From an uncultured Pelagibacteraceae bacterium (lineage in GTDB: Bacteria > Pseudomonadota > Alphaproteobacteria > Pelagibacterales > Pelagibacteraceae): a stretch of 64,000 bases of DNA. Location of the stretch: the NCBI GenBank assembly GCA_902609685.1, contig CACLSR010000001.1, positions 237,505 to 301,504 on the forward strand, read 5' to 3'. Position numbers and translations under genes: made by a program. The notes under the pieces are model-generated. The model saw only the letters and a list, made by a program, of their open reading frames with translations, had not been told where the DNA came from and ran no database searches. This document shows positions 1-8,790 of this stretch, piece by piece (positions within the stretch are counted from its first letter, which is position 1; every line of letters starts with the position of its first letter).

Positions 1-430
1 AAAGAGGATGGTTTATTCCATTTTTGTTTATCTCTATTTCATTTGCTATACCAATATGTGAATTATCCGCCTTTTTGACTTGGCCACCTGCTGCTGTGAC
101 TGCTACTTGCATGCCCCAACAAATTGCCAAAATTTTCCCTACTTTATTTTGACAATTTTTCATGAATTCAATTTGCCTTCTAATTTCTGGAGTATCATTA
201 TAAATATTTAAACTACTTCCGCCCCAAATAAGACCATCATACTGCTCGAGTTGATCGGATATTAATTGAATATTTTGATCTGAAGAGGGGTTAACAACAT
301 CAAATGAAAGTTCATCAGTAAAATGGCTTAAGCTGTCCTTTAAACTTTCTGTGTGTGTTTGAATACCATTTTCTGAAAAGCTCTCATTTTCTTCTCTTAA
401 GTTTCCCTCTACAATTAATATTTTTTTCAT
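1..430 (-). CDS. Class I glutamine amidotransferase-like protein, partial at left edge
   Basis: The reading frame begins at an ATG whose bases overlap the stop of the alcohol dehydrogenase gene upstream (ATGA), so the two are probably translationally coupled. About 143 residues are present and the C-terminal part lies outside the window. The motif ICWGMQ at residues 103-108, with Cys104, is the nucleophile elbow of triad glutamine amidotransferases (GuaA/YfeJ-like class I fold). It is preceded by a hydrophobic strand and by LIWGGSSLNIY near residues 67-77. The catalytic His and Glu would lie beyond the edge. It might release ammonia from glutamine or, as in some relatives, hydrolyse gamma-glutamyl compounds; the substrate cannot be read from this fragment. 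It closes a three-gene minus-strand run behind a GpsA-like gene. Confidence 0.75.
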   Translation of the reverse strand, partial: MKKILIVEGNLREENESFSENGIQTHTESLKDSLSHFTDELSFDVVNPSSDQNIQLISDQLEQYDGLIWGGSSLNIYNDTPEIRRQIEFMKNCQNKVGKILAICWGMQVAVTAAGGQVKKADNSHIGIANEIEINKNGINHPL

Positions 431-1587
431 TCAAACAATTCTCCTGAAATACTATGCTGATACATCAGTTTAAGATCCTCTTGATTGATTTTTTTTGGAT
501 TACCACTGGTAGATGGATCTTCTAAAGCCATTAGAGATAATTTATTTAAATCTAGTTTGGAACAATCCATAATGTCAGATAGTTTATGGGGGATTGCTAA
601 ATCTTTTCTTAAATTCAAAATCCACAATAAAAAACTTTCAAAATTTTTATCTAAATCTAAATAATCACAAATTGAGATAATTTTTTTTTCTATAATAGAT
701 TTATTAAAAGTTAATACATACGGCATAAAAATTGCATTACTCAATCCATGATGAATATTATATTGAGCATTAACAGGATGGCTCAATGAATGAATTGCAC
801 CTAATCCCTTTTGAAAAGCAGTCGAACCCATTGATGAAGCTGCTAAAAGATTTTGTCTAGCTTCAATATTTTTTCCATCTTGGTATGCAACAACAAGTGA
901 ATTTTTAATAAGTTTCATTCCCTCCAAAGCAATACCATCTGCCATAGGATGAAAGCTTGGTGCACAATATGCCTCAAGATTGTGAGCTAAGGCATCCATC
1001 CCTGTTGCTGCAGTTAACCTTGGAGAAAGCTCAATAGTCAATTTTGGGTCAAGAATAACAATTGAAGGTAAAATTTTTGGATGAAATATAATTTTTTTAA
1101 CACCCGTTTTTTTATTAATTATTGCAGATGCTCGACCAGTTTCAGATCCTGTTCCTGCAGTAGTCGGAATTGCAATTATTGGAAAAATATTTTTATCATT
1201 AGCTCTTTTCCAATAATCTCCAACATCCTCAAAATCCCAGATAGGTCTACTTTGACCTGACATAAAAGCTATAGCTTTCCCAACATCAATTGCACTTCCT
1301 CCGCCAATCGTAATTACACCATCACAATCATTCTGTTTAAATTCTTTCACACCCTCATCGACATTCTCACCAAATGGATTTCCTGTAAAATTTGAAAATA
1401 ATATTAATTTTTTTAACTTTTTTTTAATTTCACTAATTACCTCCTTAATAAATGGAAGATTTACTAAATCTTTGTCAGTAACAAATAATGGGTTATTAAC
1501 CTTTAAATTATGACAAGCTTCTCCTAAATCTTTAACCCTATCTTTGCCTACCCAAACTGTTGTTGGATAATTCCAATTAGATTTCAT
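427..1587 (-). CDS. Iron-containing alcohol dehydrogenase
   Basis: This 386-residue protein is full length for the group III (Fe-dependent) alcohol dehydrogenases, cytoplasmic NAD(P)-dependent enzymes that interconvert alcohols and aldehydes. The nucleotide-binding motif GGGSAIDVGKA is at residues 95-105 and PTTAGTGSE at 141-149. By alignment in mind with FucO-type enzymes, the metal ligands are Asp198, His202, His266 and His280, all present. The start is the ATG at 1585-1587, six bases after the GpsA-like gene, and the stop overlaps the amidotransferase start, so the three genes form an operon. The substrate is unknown. A small aldehyde made from a choline-like or glycerol-like osmolyte would fit the neighbourhood, but that is inference. 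Confidence 0.88.
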   Translation of the reverse strand: MKSNWNYPTTVWVGKDRVKDLGEACHNLKVNNPLFVTDKDLVNLPFIKEVISEIKKKLKKLILFSNFTGNPFGENVDEGVKEFKQNDCDGVITIGGGSAIDVGKAIAFMSGQSRPIWDFEDVGDYWKRANDKNIFPIIAIPTTAGTGSETGRASAIINKKTGVKKIIFHPKILPSIVILDPKLTIELSPRLTAATGMDALAHNLEAYCAPSFHPMADGIALEGMKLIKNSLVVAYQDGKNIEARQNLLAASSMGSTAFQKGLGAIHSLSHPVNAQYNIHHGLSNAIFMPYVLTFNKSIIEKKIISICDYLDLDKNFESFLLWILNLRKDLAIPHKLSDIMDCSKLDLNKLSLMALEDPSTSGNPKKINQEDLKLMYQHSISGELFE

Positions 1588-1593
1588 ATTTTT

Positions 1594-2553
1594 TTAAGTG
1601 ACTGTAAGTTTTCTATTATTCAATATTGCTTTAAATAAACTAATCATTAAAGGAATTTTTTTCTTATTAATTTTTCTCATAACATATGGGGCAATTTCTC
1701 TAACTAACTGTTCTCCTTCAACAGTGTCATTAGGCATAAATCTTTTTTTTGCATTTTTAAATGTATATCCTTTTCCTAAGTAACTGCCCATTTTACTATT
1801 TCGACCACCCGCAGCGCTAACATATAAATCACCCACACCAGCAAGCCCGAGTGTACTTGTTTCTTTTCCTTTAAAATATTTTGTCAAATATTTCATTTCA
1901 TTAATTGATCTTTGAAATAAACTTGATGACGTATTTAGACTTTGACCAGCACCTATAATCATTGCATATATATTTTTAATCGCTGAGCAGACTTCAACAC
2001 CAATAATATCTTTGGAGAATTCATTTAAATAATATTTTGTAGAAATTCTTTTTCCTATTTTTTTTGCAAAATTTATATTTTTATTTGCAATTACTACACT
2101 TGTTTGATGTTTTCTCGCTAATTCTTTTGCTAAGCATGGACCTTTTAAAACTGAAATATTTTTTATCCCAGAAACTTTTTGAAGTTTTTCAGAAATAGTA
2201 AAAATTTTCTTATTCTTAGATATATATTTTAACCCTTTGGTAAGAACCAGCAAAGGTGTATTAATATTATTTTTCTTCAACTCCTTACCAATAAAGTCTA
2301 TTCCAGGTAAACTTAAAGCAATTACTATTAAATCAAATTTTTCTTTTAATAAATCACCAGAATATTTTCGAAATTTAAGTTTTTTTGGCAAATTCATTTC
2401 TAATGCAGAATGGTATTTTCTTTTTGAGGATAATTCTTTTATGAATTTTTTTGAGTAAGGCTCAGTAATTACAACATCATTCTTATTTTCCATGCAGGGA
2501 ACTGTGAAAGCAGATCCCATGGCCCCTCCTCCAATTATTAAAAATTTTTTCAT
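1594..2553 (-). CDS. NAD(P)-dependent glycerol-3-phosphate dehydrogenase-like protein (GpsA family)
   Basis: The 319-residue protein has an N-terminal Rossmann motif GGGAMGSAF (residues 8-16) and the GpsA-family blocks KGPCLAKELA (137-146), GVEVCSAIKNIYA (185-197, likely catalytic Lys193) and a C-terminal GLAGVGDL. Family members reduce dihydroxyacetone phosphate to sn-glycerol-3-phosphate for phospholipid synthesis. The phosphate-binding block reads GGRNSKMG where GpsA normally has an RNR-type motif, and the overall sequence is divergent. It may therefore be a paralogue with another substrate rather than the housekeeping enzyme, so no symbol is assigned. It is the first gene of the leftmost minus-strand operon and is divergent from tmm across a 152-base spacer. 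Confidence 0.75.
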   Translation of the reverse strand: MKKFLIIGGGAMGSAFTVPCMENKNDVVITEPYSKKFIKELSSKRKYHSALEMNLPKKLKFRKYSGDLLKEKFDLIVIALSLPGIDFIGKELKKNNINTPLLVLTKGLKYISKNKKIFTISEKLQKVSGIKNISVLKGPCLAKELARKHQTSVVIANKNINFAKKIGKRISTKYYLNEFSKDIIGVEVCSAIKNIYAMIIGAGQSLNTSSSLFQRSINEMKYLTKYFKGKETSTLGLAGVGDLYVSAAGGRNSKMGSYLGKGYTFKNAKKRFMPNDTVEGEQLVREIAPYVMRKINKKKIPLMISLFKAILNNRKLTVT

Positions 2554-2609
2554 ATTGATTTAAATTCAAAAATATTAATTAAACGAAAATTTAAAATGCA
2601 ACACATACG

Positions 2610-2634
2610 TGAAAATTTTCTATGTCAATTTTCA
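2610..2634. promoter_or_regulatory. Inverted repeat in the tmm / gpsA-like divergent spacer
   Basis: Two 8-base arms, TGAAAATT (2610-2617) and AATTTTCA (2627-2634), are separated by 9 bases, close to one helical turn plus. The position midway between two divergent starts makes it a possible operator. AT-rich sequence produces such repeats by chance, so support is weak. Confidence 0.25.
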
Positions 2635-2705
2635 TATTAAGTCATTATTTTATTTTAAATTTTAATATTTTGTTAGTAAAATAAACTTAATTTTTATTAA
2701 ATCTT

Positions 2706-4037
2706 ATGAGTAAAGTAGCTATTATCGGTGCAGGTCCATGTGGCTTATCAATGTTAAGAGCATTTGAGCAAGCAGAAAAAAAAGGTGAAAAAATACCTGA
2801 AGTGATTTGTTTTGAAAAACAAGAAGATTGGGGTGGTCTCTGGAATTATAGTTGGCGAACAGGTTCTGATCAGTACGGAGATCCAATTCCGAATAGTATG
2901 TATAGATATCTTTGGTCTAATGGACCCAAGGAATGTTTAGAGTTTGCTGACTATTCTTTTGATAAACATTTTGGCAAAGCAATTCCCTCATTTCCTCCAA
3001 GGGAGGTACTATACGACTATATAGTTGGAAGAGCTAAAAGTGGAAATTTAAAAAATAAAGTTAAATTTAATACAAGGGTCATCAATACAATCTTTAAAAA
3101 TGAAAAATTTGAAATTAGCTATCAGGACAAAGTAAATGATAAAATTTTAAAAGAAAATTTCGATTTTGTAATTGTCTCAACTGGTCATTTTTCTGTTCCA
3201 TTTATTCCTGAGTATGATGGAATGAAATCATTCCCAGGAAGAATTATGCACTCCCACGACTTTAGAGACGCAGAAGAGTTTAGAGGTAAAAATATTGTAG
3301 TATTAGGCAGCAGTTATTCAGCTGAAGATATTGCGCTTCAATGTAATAAGTATGGAGCAAAAAGTGTAACTATTGGATATAGACACAACCCAATGGGATT
3401 CAAATGGCCTAAAGGCATGAAAGAAGTTCATTACCTAGATAGACTAGATGGAAAGAAAGCTATCTTTAAGGATGGTACTGAACAAGAAACCGACGTTATA
3501 ATTTTATGTACAGGATACTTACACCATTTTCCATTTTTAGAGGAAAGCTTACAACTGAAGACAAGAAATAGACTCTATCCACCTAAATTATACAAAGGTG
3601 TAGTCTGGCAAGATAATCATAAACTAATGTATCTTGGCATGCAGGATCAATTTCATACATTTAATATGTTCGATTGCCAAGCTTGGTATGCTCGTGATGT
3701 AGTTATGGGTAAAATAAAAATTCCTGATAGTAAAGAAATTGAAAATGACATAAACAAATGGGTTACAATGGAAGAAAAACTTGAAAATCCTGATCAAATG
3801 ATCGATTTTCAAACAGAGTATACCAAAGAGCTACATGAAATGTCCGATTATCCTAAAATTGATTTTGAATTAATAAGAAAACATTTTAAAGAATGGGAAC
3901 ATCATAAAGTTGAAGACATCTCAACTTATAGAGATAAATCTTTCTCATCCCCGGTAACAGGATCTATTGCACCGGTTCACCACACGCCTTGGGCAAAAGC
4001 AATGGATGATACTTTAAAAACTTTTTTGAATAAATAA
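2706..4037 (+). CDS. tmm: Trimethylamine monooxygenase (flavin-containing monooxygenase)
   Basis: This 443-residue protein has the length and motifs of bacterial Tmm, which oxidises trimethylamine to trimethylamine N-oxide using NADPH, FAD and oxygen. Visible are the FAD motif GAGPCG (residues 8-13), the flavin-monooxygenase fingerprint FPGRIMHSHDF (176-186), the NADPH motif GSSYSAED (201-208) and a C-terminal CTGYLHHFPFL block. It faces the TMAO transporter genes and lies near tdm and gmaS, the pathway context expected for Tmm rather than a generic monooxygenase. No clear Shine-Dalgarno sequence precedes the ATG. Its stop lies seven bases from the stop of the convergent tmoW gene, leaving no room for a terminator. 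Confidence 0.93.
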   Translation: MSKVAIIGAGPCGLSMLRAFEQAEKKGEKIPEVICFEKQEDWGGLWNYSWRTGSDQYGDPIPNSMYRYLWSNGPKECLEFADYSFDKHFGKAIPSFPPREVLYDYIVGRAKSGNLKNKVKFNTRVINTIFKNEKFEISYQDKVNDKILKENFDFVIVSTGHFSVPFIPEYDGMKSFPGRIMHSHDFRDAEEFRGKNIVVLGSSYSAEDIALQCNKYGAKSVTIGYRHNPMGFKWPKGMKEVHYLDRLDGKKAIFKDGTEQETDVIILCTGYLHHFPFLEESLQLKTRNRLYPPKLYKGVVWQDNHKLMYLGMQDQFHTFNMFDCQAWYARDVVMGKIKIPDSKEIENDINKWVTMEEKLENPDQMIDFQTEYTKELHEMSDYPKIDFELIRKHFKEWEHHKVEDISTYRDKSFSSPVTGSIAPVHHTPWAKAMDDTLKTFLNK

Positions 4038-4044
4038 TTAAGTT

Positions 4045-6198
4045 TTAATCAATACCTAGGTGTTTTTTTCTTTTTTCAACCCAAGATCTAATCAGATTAT
4101 CAAATATAAGAGCTATAAAAGCTACACAAATACCAAGTGTTAACCCAATCCCAGCACCTTTTTTATCTGATAGTGCTTTTAATATATATTGTCCTAAATC
4201 TTCAGTACCAATGAAAGCTCCAATAATTACCATGAATAAAGCAAATACAATTGTTTGATTTATACCAAGCATCATGTGAGGAAAAGCTAAAGGAAATTCT
4301 ATCTTTGTTAATCTTTGAAATTTATTGACACCAGACATGGTTGCAGCATCGTGTAAACCAGCAGGAACACTCCTCAATCCCTCAATGGTGTATCTAGTAG
4401 CAGGTATTGTTGCATAAACTATAACAGCTATTAAAACAGATGTATCCGTAATACCAAATAACATCATCACTGGAATTAGATAAACAAATGATGGGAATGT
4501 TTGAAAAATATCACATACTCCTAACATGAAATTAGCAGAGTGTTTATTTTGAAAACATAATGTTCCAACTGTAAATCCAATAGTACAAGATACAATTACT
4601 CCAAATGTTGCCATATAAGTCGTTACTAAAGCCCTATCCCACCAAGGACTTAAGGCAATAAATAGTGTCAATCCACAAACAACTAAAGCTGAACGAATTC
4701 CACCAATTAGATATCCCGCACCAACAACTAAAACTATAGTTGCTACAGCTGGCATCCTCAAATATAAAGCCCTCATTGGTTGAAGCACCTCTTGAATGAG
4801 CCAAGTATTAAATGCTTTAATATAAATAAAAAAAGTGTCAAAAATCCAATCAACTCCTTTATTCCAAAAATCAGCTGTTGATATTCCTTTATTATGTGGA
4901 ACTTCAAATAGATAATTAAAACTACCTTTAAATAAAAAGGTTCCAATATAAGCCAGTACTATTCCAACAATTACTGTTGCTGCAAAAAATAAGATATTTT
5001 TATTTCTTTGAAAGAATGTCAGATTACCAAAATAATCTGTTTGTTTATTAGCCCAAGCTAATGACATTTTATCTAATAAAATCGCAATTAAGCTAATACA
5101 CAAGCCTGCTTCTAGTGCTAATCCTATATTTAACTGATTTAGCGCTAATAGTAGATTAAATCCTAAACCTTTTGCACCAATAAAAGCTGAAATTACTGCC
5201 ATGGAAAAGCACACCATTATGACTTGGTTAACACCAATTAAAATGTCTCTTCTTGCAGTTGGAATTAAAACTTTAAACATTAATTGCCAATTATTACATC
5301 CACTCATTCTACCAGCTTCAATAACTTCTGGAGGCACTGCTCTTAAGCCTAATATGGTTAGTAATATCATTGGTGGTATAGCTACAACCATAGTTATTAT
5401 AACTGCAGCATGATCGCCAACTCCAAAAAGAACTAAAGCAGGAACCAATACCGCATATTGTGGCATAGTCTGCATCACTAATAATATTGGATAAAGAGCT
5501 TTCTCGACACGTTTACTTTTAAATGCTGCTATTCCTAAGCCTAATCCAAAAATAAACGACAAGGGTGCTGCAACTAATATAAATGAAAGAGTTTGCATAG
5601 ATGGTTTCCATTGACCAAATATTGAAATATAAATCATCGTTAAACCAGCAAACAATGCTAGACCTTTCCCGCTGACTTTATATGAAAGGATTGCTGCACC
5701 TGCTGCCACAATAGTCCATGGTAATCCTGGAAGTTCAGCCCAAGGATTTTTATCGATCCAATCCCAACTACTAAATGCCACTATAGTTTCAAGACCACCT
5801 AATAAAACCTCTCTGATTAATTGTATTAAGAAGGTCATAAACGCTGTTAAATTTCTACTTATTTGTAAAACTATAGGACGACTTTTAAACTCTTGTGTAT
5901 CTTCATTCCAAACCTCAATTGGCATCCATTCATTCATTAAAAAAAATAAAGAGTCGTTTATCCAAATAGGTAGCCAGCCTAGTAATGGAGGTAACCGCCA
6001 AAACACATCAAAGGCATAATATCTCACCTCTTTCCCTAAAAACACATAACTACTCTGATTTGGATCTTTTACAAATTCTGCTTGGCCACGGATAAATTTA
6101 TATGTTTCTGGAACTTCAATAGCAAAACATAAAGCAAAAAATACAATTAATAAAAATAACCATTGAAATGTTTTGGGGTATTTTTTTAAAAATTCCAT
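4045..6198 (-). CDS. tmoW: TMAO/betaine-type ABC transporter permease, tandem-fused double domain
   Basis: At 717 residues this is about twice the usual ProW length. It carries two complete binding-protein-dependent permease domains, roughly residues 205-390 and 520-705. Each has the EAA-type loop in recognisable form (LRAVPPEVIEAGRMSG in the first half, LRSVPAGLHDAATMSG in the second), so one polypeptide probably supplies both permease halves. An extra N-terminal membrane segment precedes the first domain, and a region with hydrophobic helices links them. It belongs to the OpuA/ProU (glycine betaine) class. Assignment to TMAO rests on the linked tmoX, tmm and tdm genes. It is the last gene of its operon, two bases after tmoV. 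Confidence 0.85.
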   Translation of the reverse strand: MEFLKKYPKTFQWLFLLIVFFALCFAIEVPETYKFIRGQAEFVKDPNQSSYVFLGKEVRYYAFDVFWRLPPLLGWLPIWINDSLFFLMNEWMPIEVWNEDTQEFKSRPIVLQISRNLTAFMTFLIQLIREVLLGGLETIVAFSSWDWIDKNPWAELPGLPWTIVAAGAAILSYKVSGKGLALFAGLTMIYISIFGQWKPSMQTLSFILVAAPLSFIFGLGLGIAAFKSKRVEKALYPILLVMQTMPQYAVLVPALVLFGVGDHAAVIITMVVAIPPMILLTILGLRAVPPEVIEAGRMSGCNNWQLMFKVLIPTARRDILIGVNQVIMVCFSMAVISAFIGAKGLGFNLLLALNQLNIGLALEAGLCISLIAILLDKMSLAWANKQTDYFGNLTFFQRNKNILFFAATVIVGIVLAYIGTFLFKGSFNYLFEVPHNKGISTADFWNKGVDWIFDTFFIYIKAFNTWLIQEVLQPMRALYLRMPAVATIVLVVGAGYLIGGIRSALVVCGLTLFIALSPWWDRALVTTYMATFGVIVSCTIGFTVGTLCFQNKHSANFMLGVCDIFQTFPSFVYLIPVMMLFGITDTSVLIAVIVYATIPATRYTIEGLRSVPAGLHDAATMSGVNKFQRLTKIEFPLAFPHMMLGINQTIVFALFMVIIGAFIGTEDLGQYILKALSDKKGAGIGLTLGICVAFIALIFDNLIRSWVEKRKKHLGID

Positions 6199-6200
6199 AA

Positions 6201-7229
6201 TTAATTATTATTTTTTCTTCCTCCAAAAACTGTATTAATAATTTTAGTTGGGTTTATAGAGCCCACAATTTCATTTTTACTATCGATCACAGCTACGGCT
6301 TTTTCTTGAGTAAGAATTTTTTCTGCAACATTTTCGATTATTTCATCCTTTGAGACTTTTAAATCACCTAAATCATTTTTAGATGCATCCATTACATCTT
6401 CAATTAATAAAACTTTTTCTCTTGGGACCTCTTCTGTAAACTTACGTACGTACTCTGTGGCTGGATTTAAAACAATATTAGCGGGAGTATCTAATTGCTC
6501 AATTATACCATCTTTCATAATTGCAATACGATCAGCAAGTTTTAAAGCTTCATCAAAATCATGAGTTATAAACATAATTGTTTTTTGTAATTTTTCTTGA
6601 AGTCTTAAAAATTCATCTTGCATTTCTTTTCTGATTAAGGGATCTAAAGCTGAAAATGGTTCATCTAAAAACCAAATATCTGGTTCGACTGCTAGAGATC
6701 TAGCGATTCCAACTCGTTGTTGCTGTCCTCCAGATAATTCTCTTGGAAAATAGTTTTCTCTTCCATCAAGTCCAACAAGCTTGACCATATCCATTGCCTT
6801 ACTAATACTGTCCTCAGTTTTGACACCTTTAATCTGAAGTGGAAAAGCGATGTTCTCCACAACTGTTTTATGAGGCAGTAAAGCAAAGCTTTGGAAAACC
6901 ATACCCATTTTATTTCTTCTTAGCTCAATAAGCTCTTTGTTGTTTAGTTGTAATAGATCTTGTCCTTCAATGAAAATTTTACCACCTGTTGCATCTGTTA
7001 ATCTAGATATACATCTTAATAATGTTGATTTACCTGAACCAGATAAACCCATCACAACTAACATCTCACCTTTTGAGACTTCAAATGATGCATTGTTTAC
7101 ACCTACGATACATCCATTTTTTTGAAAAGTTTTGGCATCAACATTTCCATTTGACTCTTGAAGCATTTTTTTGGCATTTGATCCAAAAATTTTGTAGACA
7201 TTTTCACATTTGATTACTGTCTCAGCCAT
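6201..7229 (-). CDS. tmoV: TMAO/betaine-type ABC transporter ATP-binding protein
   Basis: The ATPase subunit powers uptake through TmoW. Using the ATG at 7227-7229 (the frame is open to a TTG nine bases further upstream, a less likely start), Walker A GLSGSGKST is at residues 61-69, the Q-loop near 113, the signature LSGGQQQR at 165-172 and Walker B FLDEP at 187-191. The C-terminal 75 residues resemble the CBS-type regulatory domain of ProV/OpuAA proteins, which senses ionic strength or cyclic dinucleotides in relatives. It is separated from tmoX by three small unrelated-looking genes, an unusual arrangement for this transporter type. Confidence 0.88.
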   Translation of the reverse strand: MAETVIKCENVYKIFGSNAKKMLQESNGNVDAKTFQKNGCIVGVNNASFEVSKGEMLVVMGLSGSGKSTLLRCISRLTDATGGKIFIEGQDLLQLNNKELIELRRNKMGMVFQSFALLPHKTVVENIAFPLQIKGVKTEDSISKAMDMVKLVGLDGRENYFPRELSGGQQQRVGIARSLAVEPDIWFLDEPFSALDPLIRKEMQDEFLRLQEKLQKTIMFITHDFDEALKLADRIAIMKDGIIEQLDTPANIVLNPATEYVRKFTEEVPREKVLLIEDVMDASKNDLGDLKVSKDEIIENVAEKILTQEKAVAVIDSKNEIVGSINPTKIINTVFGGRKNNN

Positions 7230-7294
7230 AAATCTCAATTAAGTTATATGAAAATAAGGTAAAATTAAATCCATAATATTGTAACCATTTCCCC

Positions 7295-7846
7295 TTAAAA
7301 ATTTTTAATAAAATAAACTCTAGTATCAATTCCAGTACTTAAAAAACTTAGGGCTTCACCACTAACAGTTATCGACTCATTTACTCCTACATTGTTTCCA
7401 CTTACCGTAAAACCTGCAAAACACTTATTTTTTGTGTCATCCCATTTTACAAACGTCTCATCAATTTTATTTCCGTTAATTGTATAAATTTCATGAGCTC
7501 TAAAATTTAAAAAATTTGCACCCATTATCGCACGTTGTGGGATCAACTTTGTTGCCTTACAAACTTGTTCATATACTTCATCAGTTAGTTTAAAATGATC
7601 AGTGCCATCAAATGTAACTAATATGCCGGAAGGAAGTTTTGAAATAAGCTCACTTAGTTTTTTCTCTTTAGCAATTCTTTCCTCCTCAAGTTTCATTTTT
7701 CTAACCAATTCATCACCTCCACCAAACATAATATTTAAAACGAAAAAAGATGATATGACTATTAGGATAATAATTACTAACCCACCAAATTGTTTAGTGA
7801 ATTCAGGTAAATTTTTAATCTTATCTAACTTACTTTCTTTTGACAT
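7295..7846 (-). CDS. Hypothetical single-pass membrane protein within the tmo operon
   Basis: I do not recognise this 183-residue protein. It has a charged cytoplasmic N-terminus, one transmembrane helix at about residues 22-41, a short charged helical stretch rich in Lys and Glu (50-70), and a periplasmic domain of about 110 residues containing two cysteines (in EQVCKAT and NKCFAGF) that could pair. The start is adjacent to the stop of the MORN-repeat gene upstream with no gap. The 65-base space to tmoV shows no terminator, so it is probably cotranscribed with the transporter. Its function is unknown; a role in envelope assembly or in the transporter itself cannot be told apart here. Confidence 0.7.
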   Translation of the reverse strand: MSKESKLDKIKNLPEFTKQFGGLVIIILIVISSFFVLNIMFGGGDELVRKMKLEEERIAKEKKLSELISKLPSGILVTFDGTDHFKLTDEVYEQVCKATKLIPQRAIMGANFLNFRAHEIYTINGNKIDETFVKWDDTKNKCFAGFTVSGNNVGVNESITVSGEALSFLSTGIDTRVYFIKNF

Positions 7847-8224
7847 TTAATCTTGTAATTTACCATTTTTCCAAATTCCAGATTTCACTGATCCATCAGC
7901 CCAAGTAAAAGTTCCTTTACCATTCATAAATCCTTTGGCCCATTCACCTTCATAGGTTGACCCATCGGGAAAAGTCAAAATACCAATTCCACTCCATTCA
8001 CTATTCTTGAATTCACCTTTGTAAATATAACCATTTGGCCAAGTCTCAACACCTTGACCATTTTTTTTTGTACCTACCCACTCTCCTTCGTAAGTTGTTT
8101 TGTCAGTGTAAACCCACTTACCAAAACCATTTTCACAATTACCCTCCTTACATCCGGTGCTTCTAGCTAAAGCAACTGATGAAACTAAGAAACTTAAAAT
8201 TATGGTAAGAAGAAATTTTTTCAT
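7847..8224 (-). CDS. Secreted MORN-repeat protein
   Basis: The 125-residue protein has a signal peptide (residues 1-20, cut likely after VALA) followed by MORN repeats. Three clear units begin YEGEW, YKGEF and YEGEW at about residues 45, 68 and 91, with partial units at each end. A pair of cysteines (CKEGNC) directly follows the signal peptide. MORN repeats form an extended beta-hairpin sheet and usually mediate protein or lipid contact rather than catalysis. A periplasmic or surface location is inferred from the signal peptide. It sits between a secreted 153-residue protein and a membrane protein inside the TMAO transporter gene run, where no role is known for it. Confidence 0.8.
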   Translation of the reverse strand: MKKFLLTIILSFLVSSVALARSTGCKEGNCENGFGKWVYTDKTTYEGEWVGTKKNGQGVETWPNGYIYKGEFKNSEWSGIGILTFPDGSTYEGEWAKGFMNGKGTFTWADGSVKSGIWKNGKLQD

Positions 8225-8258
8225 TAGTATAGTTTACACAAAAACAATTAAAAAAAAA

Positions 8259-8720
8259 TTAGACTTTTTTGTCATTTTCAGTGCAAGAATAAATAGAAAT
8301 ATATTTTTCAGAATTTTCACTTTTTATATTTTTGGTAATTTCGTGAATTAATTCCCCTGTTTTCCTAGTAATAATACCTGACTCAGAATAATTTTTTTCT
8401 TTATCGATAGATTTAAATAAAACCACATCTTTATTTACAACTTTTACATTTAATGATGAAGACTCAGAAAGAAATAATGTTAATCCTGTTATAAAAAGAG
8501 TTTGTGGTTTTTTTGATTCAATTTTAAATTTGTCTAAATCTTTTTCTTTTAAATCTTTTGCCAGAAAAGTTTGATAATTATATTCAGAATTTTTAATGAT
8601 TTTTTTTTCTAGTGAACACTTGAACTCAAGATTAATGTCTTCATTAATATTTATATCTTTTGCTAAAACTCCATTAAAAAAAAAGAAATTAACAAATATA
8701 AAAAGTAATATTTTAATCAT
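8259..8720 (-). CDS. Hypothetical secreted protein within the tmo operon
   Basis: This 153-residue protein has an N-terminal hydrophobic signal (about residues 1-20, ending VLA) and no further membrane segment, so it is probably periplasmic. It is very rich in Lys, Ile, Ser and Glu, with two cysteines (Cys35 and one near the C-terminus, in YSCTEN). I recognise no family. It lies immediately downstream of the hairpin that follows tmoX and begins the three-gene insertion between the binding-protein gene and the ATPase gene. Expression would depend on read-through of that hairpin or on its own promoter. Confidence 0.6.
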   Translation of the reverse strand: MIKILLFIFVNFFFFNGVLAKDININEDINLEFKCSLEKKIIKNSEYNYQTFLAKDLKEKDLDKFKIESKKPQTLFITGLTLFLSESSSLNVKVVNKDVVLFKSIDKEKNYSESGIITRKTGELIHEITKNIKSENSEKYISIYSCTENDKKV

Positions 8721-8737
8721 AAATTTTATCTAAAAAA

Positions 8738-8768
8738 AAATCTCCCCCAACGTTGTTGGGAGAGATTT
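8738..8768 (-). terminator. Intrinsic-terminator-like hairpin after tmoX
   Basis: Read on the minus strand, a stem with one C/A mismatch is closed by a three-base loop and followed by a run of nine T. It lies between the tmoX stop and the next gene of the same orientation. It may therefore act as a partial terminator or a 3' stabiliser that lets the binding protein be made in excess. Confidence 0.8.
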
Positions 8769-8790
8769 AAAGATTTAATAGCTCTTAACC

